The notes under the pieces: model-generated
Seen by the model: only the letters and a program-made list of their open reading frames with translations
The model's database searches: none
What the model was told of the DNA's origin: nothing
Shown: in pieces, positions 20,535 through 28,057 of the stretch
Numbering within the stretch: the stretch's first letter is position 1
Layout: each line of letters starts with the position of its first letter
Assembly (NCBI RefSeq): GCF_000308855.1
Contig: NZ_BAGM01000050.1
Location: forward strand, 1-36,048
DNA: 36,048 bases
Direction of reading: 5' to 3'
Origin: Nocardia veterana NBRC 100344
GTDB lineage: Bacteria; Actinomycetota; Actinomycetes; Mycobacteriales; Mycobacteriaceae
Translations under genes and position numbers: made by a program

Positions 20535-21914
20535 TCAGCTTCCGGCCTCGGTGTAGTGGGCGAGGAGCCGGCGGTTGAATTCGATCAGCCGCGCATAGTT
20601 GGCGCGCGACAGCCGCTCGTCGGTGCCGTGGATGCGCTCGAGATCGGCGGCGTCGACGAGGATCGGGGCGAAGTTGCACCGGGTGCCGGCCAGCGCGTCG
20701 TAGTGCCGGGAGTCGGTCGCGCCCGGCACGATGCCGGTGGTGACCACCGCCTGCGGCACCAGCTCGCGGGTGAGCTCGGCGATCAGGTCGAATGCCGGTC
20801 CGGGGCGGGTGATCTGCGAGGGCTCCGAAGCCGTACCCGACAATTCGATCGAGACCCGGTCGTCGGCGACCACGCGGCGGCAGTGCTCGACGACGTCGGC
20901 CACCGAATCACCGGGCAGAATGCGGAAATTCACCAGCGCCTCCGCCCGCTGGGGCAGCACATTGGCCTTCACGCCGCCGCGGATCACGGTGGGTGCGGTA
21001 GTGGTGCGCACCAGCGCCTCGGTCTGCGGCCGGGTCGCCATCAGCCGGGTGAGGGCGGCGCCGGCGACCGGTAGCAGACGCAGCGCGGTGCGCCGGGGCT
21101 CGGCCATGGCGGGACGCAAGCGGGTCAGCATATCGGCGACGACCGGGGTCATCCGCAGCGGCATCGGGCGATCCTGAATCCTGGCCACCGCACGGGCGAT
21201 GCGGCCGACCGCCGTCTCCCGGCCCGGCATCGACGAGTGGCCACCGGTGTCGGTGGTCAGCAAACGCACCGTGGCCCAGCCTTTTTCGCCGATCATGACG
21301 GAGGCGACCGGTGCGGTGGCTCCATCGGCGACGCCGTGGGTGATCACGCCACCCTCGTCCAGCAGCAGATCCGCCCGCACGCCCAGGTCGCGGAGCCGCG
21401 CGGCCATCCGGGTGGCGCCGGCGCGCCCGAAGATCTCCTCGTCGTGCCCGAAGGCGAACCAGATGTCGCGGCGTGGGCGGTGACCGGCGACGAGCAGCGC
21501 CTCGGTGGCCTCGAGAATCGCCAGCAGCCGGCTCTTGTCGTCGATCGCGCCCCGGCCCCAGATGAATTCGTCGTCGACCACACCGGCGAAGGGTGCGTGT
21601 GTCCAGCGCTGTTCGTCGTCGACCGGAACCACGTCCTGATGGGCGAGCAGGATCGCCGACGTCCCGGGTTCGGCGCCCGGCCAGCGGTAGAGCCGGCTGT
21701 GCCCGAACCGCTCGAGTTGGAGACATTCGTGAACCAGCGGGAAGCTGTGTTCGAGATGGCTTGCGAGCCGGCCGAATTCGGCCGCATCGGGCTCGGTGTC
21801 GTCGCGGGAGACGGTGCGGCACCGCAGCGCCTCGGCCAGGCGCTCAGCCGTCCGGTCGTCGACGTCGGTGCCGGGCGCGGGCCGGCTGCGGGGGGATGAA
21901 TTCTCGGACACCAT
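20535..21914 (-). CDS. M20 family metallopeptidase (carboxypeptidase)
   Basis: This 459-residue protein has the co-catalytic zinc peptidase signatures of family M20. LLAHQDVVPVD gives H92 and D94, WGRGAIDDKS gives the bridging Asp near 125, and FGHDEEIFG gives the general base and ligand Glu159/160. The C-terminal HGTDERLS may supply the last histidine ligand. A lid/dimerisation domain with GGHSSMPGRETAVGRIARA lies in the middle. Members hydrolyse peptides or N-acyl amino acids, and this one is closest in layout to carboxypeptidase S-like enzymes. It has no signal peptide. The gene stands alone, 73 bases upstream of the MpaB gene's stop. Confidence 0.92.
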   Translation of the reverse strand: MVSENSSPRSRPAPGTDVDDRTAERLAEALRCRTVSRDDTEPDAAEFGRLASHLEHSFPLVHECLQLERFGHSRLYRWPGAEPGTSAILLAHQDVVPVDDEQRWTHAPFAGVVDDEFIWGRGAIDDKSRLLAILEATEALLVAGHRPRRDIWFAFGHDEEIFGRAGATRMAARLRDLGVRADLLLDEGGVITHGVADGATAPVASVMIGEKGWATVRLLTTDTGGHSSMPGRETAVGRIARAVARIQDRPMPLRMTPVVADMLTRLRPAMAEPRRTALRLLPVAGAALTRLMATRPQTEALVRTTTAPTVIRGGVKANVLPQRAEALVNFRILPGDSVADVVEHCRRVVADDRVSIELSGTASEPSQITRPGPAFDLIAELTRELVPQAVVTTGIVPGATDSRHYDALAGTRCNFAPILVDAADLERIHGTDERLSRANYARLIEFNRRLLAHYTEAGS

Positions 21915-21987
21915 AGGACTGTCGAGTCTGCCCTCCCGCGAGACCGGCCCACGGCACCGGGGTCGGAAATCGCCGGCTCGTCCCGGC

Positions 21988-22899
21988 TCACATCGGCCGC
22001 AGATCGAGCACCTTGCGCAGCCGAGCCCGGTCGCGTTCGAGCCGGCGCGCCTCGTAGGCGATCGGGAAGTACCGGATCCGCTCCGGCAGCAGCGGGACCA
22101 GATGGCCGATCAACCACCCCAGGACCCGCAGTTTGCGCTCGTCCGCCGCGGTCCAGGTCAGGCCCAGCTTGCGGCGTGCCGACTCCGGGGTGGTGCCGAC
22201 GGTGCAGAAGTACTGCATCCGGCCGACCGGCGCGGCGGCGATCTTCCACAGCGGCCGCAGGGGCGCCGGTAGCGACTTCGGCGGCGCGACGTGGCGGATG
22301 GTCTTCAGATAGTCGCGCGCGGTGTCGGTCGCGACCAGGTGGTTGTCGACGGTGTCGGCGAAGAAGACCTCGAAGTCCGCGTAGGTCGGCGGAATCTCCT
22401 TGGGCGGCACCGAGAACAACCGCAGCAGTTGCAGCACCTCCTGGTAGTACTGCTCCTTCTCGGCGTCGGTGAGGGGAGCGGGGCCGAAGTATTTCGACGC
22501 CTCGGTGAACGCGTAGGTCCCGGTGTGCAGCACCCACGCCCACGGCCCGGACGCGAGGGCCGAGTGCCGCTGGCCCTGCGCATCGACGGTAGTGAGCGAG
22601 GCGTGCATGTGGCGCAGCCGGTCCGCCTCGGCCACCGCTTCCGCACCGCCGTAGGTCCAGGTCATCACCGCGGCGAGGCTGCGCATCGCGCGGCCCATCG
22701 GATCGGTGCGGAAGGTGGAGTGTTCGTCGACCACCGCCGAGATCGTCGGCTCCATCGTCTGCAGCAGGAAGGCCGAGCCGGCGGTGAGCGAGAAGGTGAT
22801 CAGTCCGACGGCATCCCACATGCGGGTGCCGGGTTCGATCGGCTTTCGGGGGCCGAGTTCGTGGTCGGCGCGCTCGGCGGGGGCGACGGAGGCGGTCAT
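21988..22899 (-). CDS. Oxygenase MpaB family protein (DUF2236)
   Basis: This 303-residue protein fits the DUF2236/MpaB family: SLTAGSAFLLQTMEPTISAV, a HSTFRTDPMGRAMRSLAAVMTWTYGG-like stretch, RLRHMHASL, GPWAWVLHTGTYAF and a C-terminal helical part. Members include a fungal heme-type oxygenase in mycophenolic acid synthesis and the latex-clearing protein Lcp. Heme binding and O2 use are inferred from family. ATG 22899 is chosen over an open upstream frame because AAAGGAGA stands about 8 bases before it. Its promoter region contains a 43-bp dyad and four phased GTTCAC-like repeats, so it appears tightly regulated. Confidence 0.9.
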   Translation of the reverse strand: MTASVAPAERADHELGPRKPIEPGTRMWDAVGLITFSLTAGSAFLLQTMEPTISAVVDEHSTFRTDPMGRAMRSLAAVMTWTYGGAEAVAEADRLRHMHASLTTVDAQGQRHSALASGPWAWVLHTGTYAFTEASKYFGPAPLTDAEKEQYYQEVLQLLRLFSVPPKEIPPTYADFEVFFADTVDNHLVATDTARDYLKTIRHVAPPKSLPAPLRPLWKIAAAPVGRMQYFCTVGTTPESARRKLGLTWTAADERKLRVLGWLIGHLVPLLPERIRYFPIAYEARRLERDRARLRKVLDLRPM

Positions 22900-22921
22900 T
22901 CGGTGATCTCCTTTGACCACT

Positions 22922-22964
22922 AGACATGATGAGAAGATTACTTACGAATCCTCTCATCATGTCT
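22922..22964. promoter_or_regulatory. 43-bp inverted repeat upstream of the MpaB gene
   Basis: Arms AGACATGATGAGA (22922-22934) and TCTCATCATGTCT (22952-22964) are perfect 13-bp complements around 17 bases. The centre carries a second small dyad (GATT...AATC). It lies 22 bases upstream of the MpaB start codon. The length and nesting suggest an operator for a dimeric or tetrameric repressor; a leader-RNA hairpin is the alternative. Confidence 0.55.
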
Positions 22965-22985
22965 GGGAATTGGCAACGCTCCGCT

Positions 22986-23030
22986 CTCGGGTGAACACAC
23001 AAGTGAACTCGAGCTGAAATTCAGGTGAAC
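22986..23030 (-). promoter_or_regulatory. Candidate PHO-box-like direct repeats (PhoP/RegX3 type)
   Basis: On the minus strand four units start at 23030 (GTTCACCTGAA), 23019 (TTTCAGCTCGA), 23008 (GTTCACTTGTG) and 22996 (GTTCACCCGAG), spaced 11, 11 and 12 bases. Actinobacterial PHO boxes are 11-bp direct repeats of the GTTCACC type bound by PhoP/RegX3 response regulators. The array is about 90-130 bases upstream of the MpaB gene and 58-100 bases upstream of the small ORF at 23088. Which gene it serves is not decided by sequence. Confidence 0.5.
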
Positions 23031-23087
23031 CAATGGAAGAATGGTGTCCTCGCTCACCCGGACAGATCAGGGAGGAGGGATCCAGCC

Positions 23088-23255
23088 ATGATCCACACCC
23101 ACGCTCACCCCTCGTTGTTGCAGGCATTGCGCGGCTACGCCCGCCGCACCCTGGCCCGCTACTCCCTGACCGACCAGGAACGACGCAATCTCGCTGCGGC
23201 GCACGGTCATCCGGCTGTCTATACCGCCTCCCTCGGTAGCCATCCGCATCTGTGA
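23088..23255 (+). CDS. Small hypothetical protein (55 residues), His-rich
   Basis: A 55-codon frame begins with ATG after a very strong ribosome site, GGAGGAGGGA at 23071-23080. The peptide begins MIHTHAHPSLL and ends SHPHL, with seven histidines in total clustered at both ends. Between them is a basic amphipathic stretch (RGYARRTLARYSLTDQERR). No family is recognised and there is no signal peptide or membrane segment. The frame could be extended upstream to 23025, but the ribosome site argues for 23088. It converges with the MFS gene across 14 bases. Its upstream DNA is shared with the MpaB gene. Confidence 0.6.
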   Translation: MIHTHAHPSLLQALRGYARRTLARYSLTDQERRNLAAAHGHPAVYTASLGSHPHL

Positions 23256-23269
23256 GGGGCCCCGTCCCG

Positions 23270-24472
23270 TCATTCCTCGGCCCCTGCCCTTCGTGCGGTC
23301 AGGCCGAGTAGTAGTCCGAGTGCGGCCACGGTCATCGCGAGCGCGGTGACCGCGGGCCGCATACCGAAACCGCCGATGGCGTAACCGGTGCCGACGGTCA
23401 GAATCGCGGCCGGCAGGTAGGCGCTGATATTCAGCGCGGCATTGGCCTCCGCGCGCCGATCGCCGGTGACGTGCTGGGCGATCAGTCGCAGGCCGCCGAG
23501 CTGGCTCAGTCCCTGTCCCGCGCCCGCCAGTAGCGCCGCGGCCACGAACAGGCCCGGATTCTCGGTGTAGAGCGTGGCCACGACCGCGCTCATGGCCAGC
23601 ACGGTGCTGACCGTGCCCAGTGCGAACAGGCGGGAGACGGTGAGCCCGCCGAGGGCGAGTTGCGAACCCGTCGCCGCGAGAAACATGACGCAGGCGGCGC
23701 CGCCCGCGAGAAGCGGAGATGTGTTGCCGACCGCGAGGACCAGGAGTGACGGTCCCAGTGACAGCACGAACGAGGTCGCCGTGAGGCCCGGCGCGAAAAC
23801 GGCTGCCCCGCTGAGCACGTGCCGCAGATTGCGCTCGGGCACCTGTGGAAGCCGGGGCCACGGGAAGCCGCGAGTTCCGGCGGGCCGCTCCAGGGGAAGG
23901 CCGAAATAGCCGGCGAGGGCCACCAGCAGAAGCAGAATGTTGACGCTGAAGACCCACCCCACCGGACGGCTCGTGATCTGATAAATCACCCCGCCGAGCA
24001 GTGGTCCGAGCCCGGCGCCGAACACCATCGCGATCGACGCGAGCATCGATGTCACGTGCCGACGGCTCTCGCCGCCGAGGTCGACGACCGCGGCCATCCC
24101 GGCCGACACCACCACGCCGACGGCGATGCCGACCAGTAGTCGCGCGAGGATCAGCGTCGCGACGCTGTGCGCGCTCATGAACAACACCGCCGAAACCAGC
24201 GCGATCACGATGCCCGGGACGACGACCCGGACGCGGCCGTACCGATTGGCCGCCCGGCCCGCGACCAGCAGTGCCGCCACCAGGCCCGCGATGTAGGCGG
24301 CGAACACCACGGTCAGCGTCCCCGAGGAGAAGCCCAGCTCGCGCTGCCAATACACGTACAGCGGAGTGGGGGAGTTGGACAGCGCGAACACCGCCGTCAC
24401 CGCCCATGCCGCCCTGATCAACTGCCATCGCGAGCCCGTCCGAACCGATGTTTCGCCGACGGTCACTGCCAT
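23270..24472 (-). CDS. MFS transporter
   Basis: This 400-residue membrane protein has about 12 hydrophobic helices and the major facilitator layout. The loop after helix 2 reads AGRAANRYGRVRVVV, a form of motif A. Helices 4-5 have LLVGIAVGVVVSAGMAAVVDL and SMLASIAMVFGAGLGPLLGGVIY, like the antiporter motif C of drug efflux pumps. It is probably a proton-driven exporter; the substrate is unknown. A perfect AGGAGGT lies 4 bases before ATG 24472. It is divergent from an ArsR-type gene, and two dyad operators cover its promoter, so it is likely repressed by that regulator. Confidence 0.93.
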   Translation of the reverse strand: MAVTVGETSVRTGSRWQLIRAAWAVTAVFALSNSPTPLYVYWQRELGFSSGTLTVVFAAYIAGLVAALLVAGRAANRYGRVRVVVPGIVIALVSAVLFMSAHSVATLILARLLVGIAVGVVVSAGMAAVVDLGGESRRHVTSMLASIAMVFGAGLGPLLGGVIYQITSRPVGWVFSVNILLLLVALAGYFGLPLERPAGTRGFPWPRLPQVPERNLRHVLSGAAVFAPGLTATSFVLSLGPSLLVLAVGNTSPLLAGGAACVMFLAATGSQLALGGLTVSRLFALGTVSTVLAMSAVVATLYTENPGLFVAAALLAGAGQGLSQLGGLRLIAQHVTGDRRAEANAALNISAYLPAAILTVGTGYAIGGFGMRPAVTALAMTVAALGLLLGLTARRAGAEE

Positions 24473-24483
24473 GCCGACCTCCT

Positions 24484-24535
24484 AGTACGAGAAAATGCGT
24501 ACTGCGAAAGCTAGCAGTACGAGAAACTTCGTACA
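24484..24535. promoter_or_regulatory. Two tandem dyad operators between the MFS and ArsR genes
   Basis: Site 1 (24484-24503) reads AGTACGAGAAAATGCGTACT and site 2 (24516-24535) AGTACGAGAAACTTCGTACA. Each has AGTACG/CGTAC(T) arms around 8 bases, and the centres are 32 bp apart, about three helical turns. Site 1 abuts the MFS ribosome site (24477-24483) and site 2 covers the likely -35 boxes of both genes. This is the likely binding region of the ArsR-type protein encoded from 24553. Confidence 0.65.
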
Positions 24536-24536
24536 A
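24508..24536 (-). promoter_or_regulatory. Candidate promoter of the MFS gene
   Basis: On the minus strand TTGTAC (24536-24531) and TAGCTT (24513-24508) are separated by 17 bases, close to the sigma-70 spacing. Operator site 2 overlaps the -35 and site 1 lies just downstream of the -10. Confidence 0.4.
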
Positions 24537-24540
24537 GGGG

Positions 24541-24546
24541 TACGAT
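24541..24546 (+). promoter_or_regulatory. Likely -10 element of the ArsR-type gene (leaderless)
   Basis: TACGAT ends 6 bases before the ATG at 24553, the spacing of a leaderless transcript. It lies directly after operator site 2, which fits autorepression. Confidence 0.5.
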
Positions 24547-24552
24547 GATCGC

Positions 24553-24900
24553 ATGGCCCACATCGCGAACGAGACCGAACGGCCCCCGTTGCTGCCGGAG
24601 CCGCCGGTGGACGAGCTGCGCCTGGAGGTGGTGATGGGAGCACTCGCCGATCCGCTGCGGATGACCGTCGCCCGCAAACTGCTGCTCGATTCCGACGAGT
24701 TCGACCACCCCTGCGGCTGGTTCGGCTTCGACCGGCCCAAGTCCAGCCTCACCCACCACTTCAAGGTGTTGCGCGAGGCCGGCGTCATTCATCAGCGTCA
24801 GTACGGCCTGGAGCGGCGCAGCCGGTTGCGGAGCGAGGATCTCGAACGCCGCTTTCCCGGCTTGCTCGGCCTGATCGCCGCGACCGGCGAAACGTCGTGA
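24553..24900 (+). CDS. ArsR-type winged-helix transcriptional regulator
   Basis: This 115-residue protein has the ArsR fold: LEVVMGALADPLRMTVARKL leads into the recognition region PKSSLTHHFKVLREAGVIHQ and a wing with RRSRLRSEDLERRFPGLL. It has one cysteine (HPCGW) and no typical metal-binding pair, so it probably senses an organic ligand or redox state. The divergent MFS gene and the paired dyads between them indicate a local repressor-exporter pair. The start at 24553 is supported by TACGAT 6 bases upstream. The frame is open further upstream, but that part runs through the operators. Confidence 0.9.
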   Translation: MAHIANETERPPLLPEPPVDELRLEVVMGALADPLRMTVARKLLLDSDEFDHPCGWFGFDRPKSSLTHHFKVLREAGVIHQRQYGLERRSRLRSEDLERRFPGLLGLIAATGETS

Positions 24901-24923
24901 AACCCTGGCGCACAAGGGAAAGG

Positions 24924-25388
24924 ATGTCGATGGAGAGCACCCCCGGTGAGCTCGATGCCGAACTCGCCGAGCACGTCGCCGCCAGCTTCGCCCGCCAGGG
25001 ACTCATGCGCCATCTCGGCGCCGCCATCACCGAACTCCGTCGCGGATTCTGTCAGCTCCGGGTGCCGTACAGCTCCGACCTCACCCAGCAGCACGGGTAC
25101 TTTCACGCCGGAGTCACCAGTGCGCTCATCGATACCGCCGGTGGATATGCCGGCCTGTCGACCTACTCGCTCGGCGACTCCGTCCTGACCGTCGACTTCA
25201 CGGTCAATCTCCTCGCCCCCGCCGTCGGCGACTTCCTGCTCGCCGAAGGCACCGTGATCAAGAGCGGCCGAACCCTCACTGTGTGCGAACTCGAGGCATT
25301 CACGCTCCGCGGGGGCGAACGTGTCCATGTCGCGACCGGGCGTCAGACCCTCATTCGGCTCGCCGACACCTCTGATCGTCCCGCCTGA
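24924..25388 (+). CDS. PaaI family thioesterase (hotdog fold)
   Basis: This 154-residue protein fits the PaaI/YbgC-like hotdog thioesterases, which hydrolyse acyl-CoA or aryl-CoA esters. It has the signature QQHGYFHAGVTSALIDTAGGYAG, with the catalytic region around HAGV...D, then SVLTVDFTVNLLAPAVGD and AEGTVIKSGRTLTVCE. The start could be ATG 24924 or ATG 24930; AAGGGAAAGG just upstream suits the second slightly better. The gene begins 23 bases after the ArsR-type gene on the same strand and is probably transcribed with it. This suggests that the exporter and thioesterase answer to the same compound. Confidence 0.9.
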   Translation: MSMESTPGELDAELAEHVAASFARQGLMRHLGAAITELRRGFCQLRVPYSSDLTQQHGYFHAGVTSALIDTAGGYAGLSTYSLGDSVLTVDFTVNLLAPAVGDFLLAEGTVIKSGRTLTVCELEAFTLRGGERVHVATGRQTLIRLADTSDRPA

Positions 25389-25525
25389 GCCGCACGGCCC
25401 TGCCCGCCGGCGCACGGACGAGGCGGAGGAAGGCGCGTCCGACAGCGGCGCCGCCGGATCGGAGCGCCGGTCTCGATCGGCGTTTCCCGGCATGCTCGTC
25501 AGCATCACCAGGTCGGCGAAATGGG

Positions 25526-25556
25526 CGAAGCCCCAGCCGGATCGGCTGGGGCTTCG
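25526..25556. terminator. Strong hairpin terminator between thioesterase and glnA1
   Basis: A perfect 14-bp stem joins CGAAGCCCCAGCCG (25526-25539) to CGGCTGGGGCTTCG (25543-25556) through the loop GAT. It lies 24 bases past the glnA1 stop and about 137 bases past the thioesterase stop, so it probably serves glnA1 and may act in both directions. Flanking T-runs are poor. Confidence 0.72.
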
Positions 25557-25580
25557 TGAATCCGATTGTGCGGTAACGGC

Positions 25581-27017
25581 TTACACGTCGTAGTACAGCT
25601 CGAACTCGTAGGGGTGCGGCCGCAGGTTGACCGGGGCGATCTCGTTGTCGCGCTTGAGCTGGATCCAGGTCTCGATGAGGTCGTCGGTGAAGACGTTGCC
25701 CTCGGTGAGGTACTCGTGGTCCTGCTCGAGGCGGTCGATCACCGAGGCCAGCGATGTGGGGGCCTGCGGGATGTTCTTGGCCTCCTCCGGCGGGAGCTCG
25801 TAGAGGTCCTTGTCGACCGGGGCCATCGGCTCGATCTTCTTCTTGATGCCGTCCAGGCCGGCCATCAGCATGGCGGCGAAGGCCAGGTACGGGTTACCCG
25901 AGGAGTCGGGCGCGCGGAACTCGATGCGCTTGGCCTTCGGGTTGTTACCGGTGACCGGGATGCGGACCGCGGCCGAGCGGTTGCGCTGCGAGTACACCAG
26001 GTTGATCGGGGCCTCGTAGCCCGGCACCAGGCGGTGGTAGGAGTTCACGGTCGGGTTGGTGAACGCCAGCAGCGACGGCGCGTGGTGCAGGATGCCGCCG
26101 ATGTAGTGGCGGGCCAGGTCGGACAGGCCACCGTAGCCGGCCTCGTCGTGGAACAGCGGCTTGCCGTCCTTCCACAGCGACTGGTGCACGTGCATACCCG
26201 AGCCGTTGTCACCGAACAGCGGCTTCGGCATGAAGGTGACCGACTTGCCTTCCTGCCACGCGGTGTTCTTCACGATGTACTTGAACAGCTGCAGGTCGTC
26301 CGCGGCCGACAGCAGGGTGTCGAAGCGGTAGTTGATCTCGGCCTGACCGGCGGTGCCGACCTCGTGGTGGCCGCGCTCGAGCTCGAAGCCGGCGTTCTGC
26401 AGGTTGGTCGAGATCTTGTCGCGCAGGTCGACGTAGTGGTCGTAGGGGGCGACGGGGAAGTAGCCACCCTTGTTGCGGACCTTGTAACCCAGGTTGCGGG
26501 TGCCGTCCGGGTTGAACTCCTCGCCGGTGTTCCACGAGCCGGAGACCGACTCGATCTCGTAGAACGCACCGTTCATGCCGGAGTCGTAGCGCACACCGTC
26601 GAAGATGTAGAACTCGGCCTCGGGGCCGAAGAACGCGGTGTCGGCGATACCGGTCGAGCGCAGGTACTCCTCCGCCTTGCGCGCGATGTTGCGCGGATCG
26701 CGGGAGTAGGCCTCACGGGTGAACGGGTCGTGCACGAAGAAGTTCATGTTCAGCGTCTTCGCGGCACGGAAGGGGTCGACCCGCGCGGTGGAGAAGTCGG
26801 GCAGCAGCAGCATGTCCGACTCGTCGATCGACTGGAAACCGCGCACCGAGGAGCCGTCGAACGCCAGGCCCTCTTCGGCCAGGTCGGCGGTGAACGACTT
26901 CGCCGGGATGGAGAAGTGCTGCTGAACGCCAGGAAGGTCCGAGAAGCGTACGTCGACGTATTCGACGTCCTCCTCCTTGATGTACTTGATGACCTCGTCG
27001 GCCGTGCTGAACGCCAC
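25581..27017 (-). CDS. glnA: Type I glutamine synthetase GlnA1
   Basis: This 478-residue enzyme makes glutamine from glutamate, ammonia and ATP as a dodecamer, and is the main ammonia-assimilating synthetase. Signatures are [19 protein letters not shown], the ATP-site stretch [20 protein letters not shown], and [10 protein letters not shown]. The adenylylation site lies in [11 protein letters not shown], and its tyrosine counts to residue 406, the known position in M. tuberculosis GlnA1. GlnE at 11629-14637 should modify it. It starts with GTG, with AAGGAG 6 bases upstream. Length equals the mycobacterial protein. A GlnR-type box lies 75 bases upstream. Codons are almost all G/C-ending, fitting high expression. 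Confidence 0.98.
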   Translation of the reverse strand: MAFSTADEVIKYIKEEDVEYVDVRFSDLPGVQQHFSIPAKSFTADLAEEGLAFDGSSVRGFQSIDESDMLLLPDFSTARVDPFRAAKTLNMNFFVHDPFTREAYSRDPRNIARKAEEYLRSTGIADTAFFGPEAEFYIFDGVRYDSGMNGAFYEIESVSGSWNTGEEFNPDGTRNLGYKVRNKGGYFPVAPYDHYVDLRDKISTNLQNAGFELERGHHEVGTAGQAEINYRFDTLLSAADDLQLFKYIVKNTAWQEGKSVTFMPKPLFGDNGSGMHVHQSLWKDGKPLFHDEAGYGGLSDLARHYIGGILHHAPSLLAFTNPTVNSYHRLVPGYEAPINLVYSQRNRSAAVRIPVTGNNPKAKRIEFRAPDSSGNPYLAFAAMLMAGLDGIKKKIEPMAPVDKDLYELPPEEAKNIPQAPTSLASVIDRLEQDHEYLTEGNVFTDDLIETWIQLKRDNEIAPVNLRPHPYEFELYYDV

Positions 27018-27480
27018 TTAGTACTCCTTACGGATCGGTTCCCAGCCTGTGCCGATTGCTGGGTTTCAGCGTCGAACGGTATGGATGCGGTGTTTCCCCG
27101 CAATCAAGGCTGTGTTTCGCCAGTGTTACACGTGCTGCTGGACGGGTCGGCGGCGTCCCCGGGCAACGGCCCGCGGTGCGTCGTTCACGATGCGGTGCCG
27201 GACCAGCACGGTTATCCTGCCACCACGTCCGTCGGCCCCCGATTCGAGGACCGCGCAGCGGGTGCCGAACGCTGCCCGGGTCACCGAGAGTTTCCCGGCC
27301 GCAACCGGTTTGGGGATGCCGCCCGGTGCCGGCCTCGTGCTGTCGCCGCCGCGGGCGATCGGACGCGGTGGCATCGGCCCCAGGGCGGGAAATCGGCGGA
27401 CGCCGGCCGTGCGACGAACGGGTCGGCCGGCGGCCCGGGTGTGACGTAATCCTCACCGCCGCCGCGCCTAAGCTGGGAGC
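27018..27480. other. Regulatory interval between glnA1 and the RDD gene
   Basis: There is no convincing gene in these 463 bases. The left part holds the glnA1 leader and promoter, with the GlnR-type box at 27092-27129. The right end has TAAGCT at 27469-27474, six bases before the RDD start codon. The middle (about 27135-27450) shows long GC-rich frames on both strands without recognisable protein features. Confidence 0.55.
27092..27129 (-). promoter_or_regulatory. GlnR-type nitrogen-response box upstream of glnA1
   Basis: On the minus strand the order is GTAAC, 6 bases, GAAAC, 6 bases, TTGAT, 6 bases, GAAAC. This is the a-b-a-b arrangement of the actinobacterial GlnR box (gTnAC-n6-GaAAC twice), with only the second a-site degenerate. 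Both GAAAC units are exact. The box begins 75 bases upstream of the GTG start, in activator position. GlnR itself is not encoded in the window. Confidence 0.75.
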
Positions 27481-27942
27481 ATGGCGCGAATTACCGGTTC
27501 CTGGCTGTCCGGCCCGAATGCGGCCCACCCCGGCGAGCCGCAGCCCGACGACTACCCCGGCAAGCTGCTCGGCCTGCCGCAGGAGGGAGTCGGTTCGCTG
27601 GCGCCCATGTCGCGCCGCATCATCGCGCTGTTCGTCGACTACTTCATCGCCATGGGTATCGCCGCGCTGATCGTGCACGGTTCGGGTTCGCTCAACACGG
27701 TCACCTACCTGGTCTGGTTCGTGATCGGGGTGGTGACGGTGATGCTGTTCGGATTCACCCCCGGCCAATACTTCCTGGGCATGCGCACGGTCCGCATCGA
27801 TGCGGCCGTGCCGGTCGGCTTCATCCGCTCGGTCGCGCGGCAGGTCCTGCTGACCTTCGTCGTCCCGGCGCTGTTCACCGACGGGGACCGACGGGGTATG
27901 CACGACCGAGCGACCGGGACGGCGCTGGTTCGCGCCCGGTGA
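27481..27942 (+). CDS. RDD family membrane protein
   Basis: This 153-residue protein has a polar N-terminal region of about 45 residues and then an RDD domain with three hydrophobic segments: RRIIALFVDYFIAMGIAALIV, a segment at VTYLVWFVIGVVTVMLFGF, and ARQVLLTFVVPALF. The characteristic charged motif is present in degenerate form as MSRRIIALFVDYF and DRRGMHDRATGTALV. RDD proteins are small integral membrane proteins, some linked to ion transport, with no fixed function here. TAAGCT 6 bases before the ATG suggests a leaderless transcript. M. tuberculosis has a similar gene beside glnA1. Confidence 0.9.
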   Translation: MARITGSWLSGPNAAHPGEPQPDDYPGKLLGLPQEGVGSLAPMSRRIIALFVDYFIAMGIAALIVHGSGSLNTVTYLVWFVIGVVTVMLFGFTPGQYFLGMRTVRIDAAVPVGFIRSVARQVLLTFVVPALFTDGDRRGMHDRATGTALVRAR

Positions 27943-28034
27943 CCCGCCGCACCGACTATCTCGAGCAGAACCCGGCAGCGCGAGATGTGCGGCTGGACGC
28001 CGGGATGCTCGCCGCGCTCGCCGAACGGGCCTGA
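27939..28034 (+). CDS. Tiny ORF (31 residues) overlapping the RDD stop
   Basis: A GTG codon overlaps the TGA stop of the RDD gene (GTGA) and opens a frame of 31 codons ending at 28034. The peptide is polar, with an acidic/basic mix (RRTDYLEQNPAARD) and a final Ala-rich helix-like end. I recognise no family. It could be a coupled small protein, the eroded end of a longer gene, or chance. The GTGA overlap is the only support. Confidence 0.25.
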   Translation: MTRRTDYLEQNPAARDVRLDAGMLAALAERA

Positions 28035-28057
28035 GGGCGACTCGAGACTAGCGATGT

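Noticed and set aside
25566..27449. 627-codon plus-strand frame across glnA1
   Set aside because: It is the mirror of glnA1, caused by its strongly G/C-ending codons, with Val/Asp/Leu-rich low complexity and no family.
27028..27903. 291-codon minus-strand frame opposite the RDD gene
   Set aside because: It is antisense to a clear RDD protein, with composition typical of a shadow frame (Arg, His and Asp-rich).
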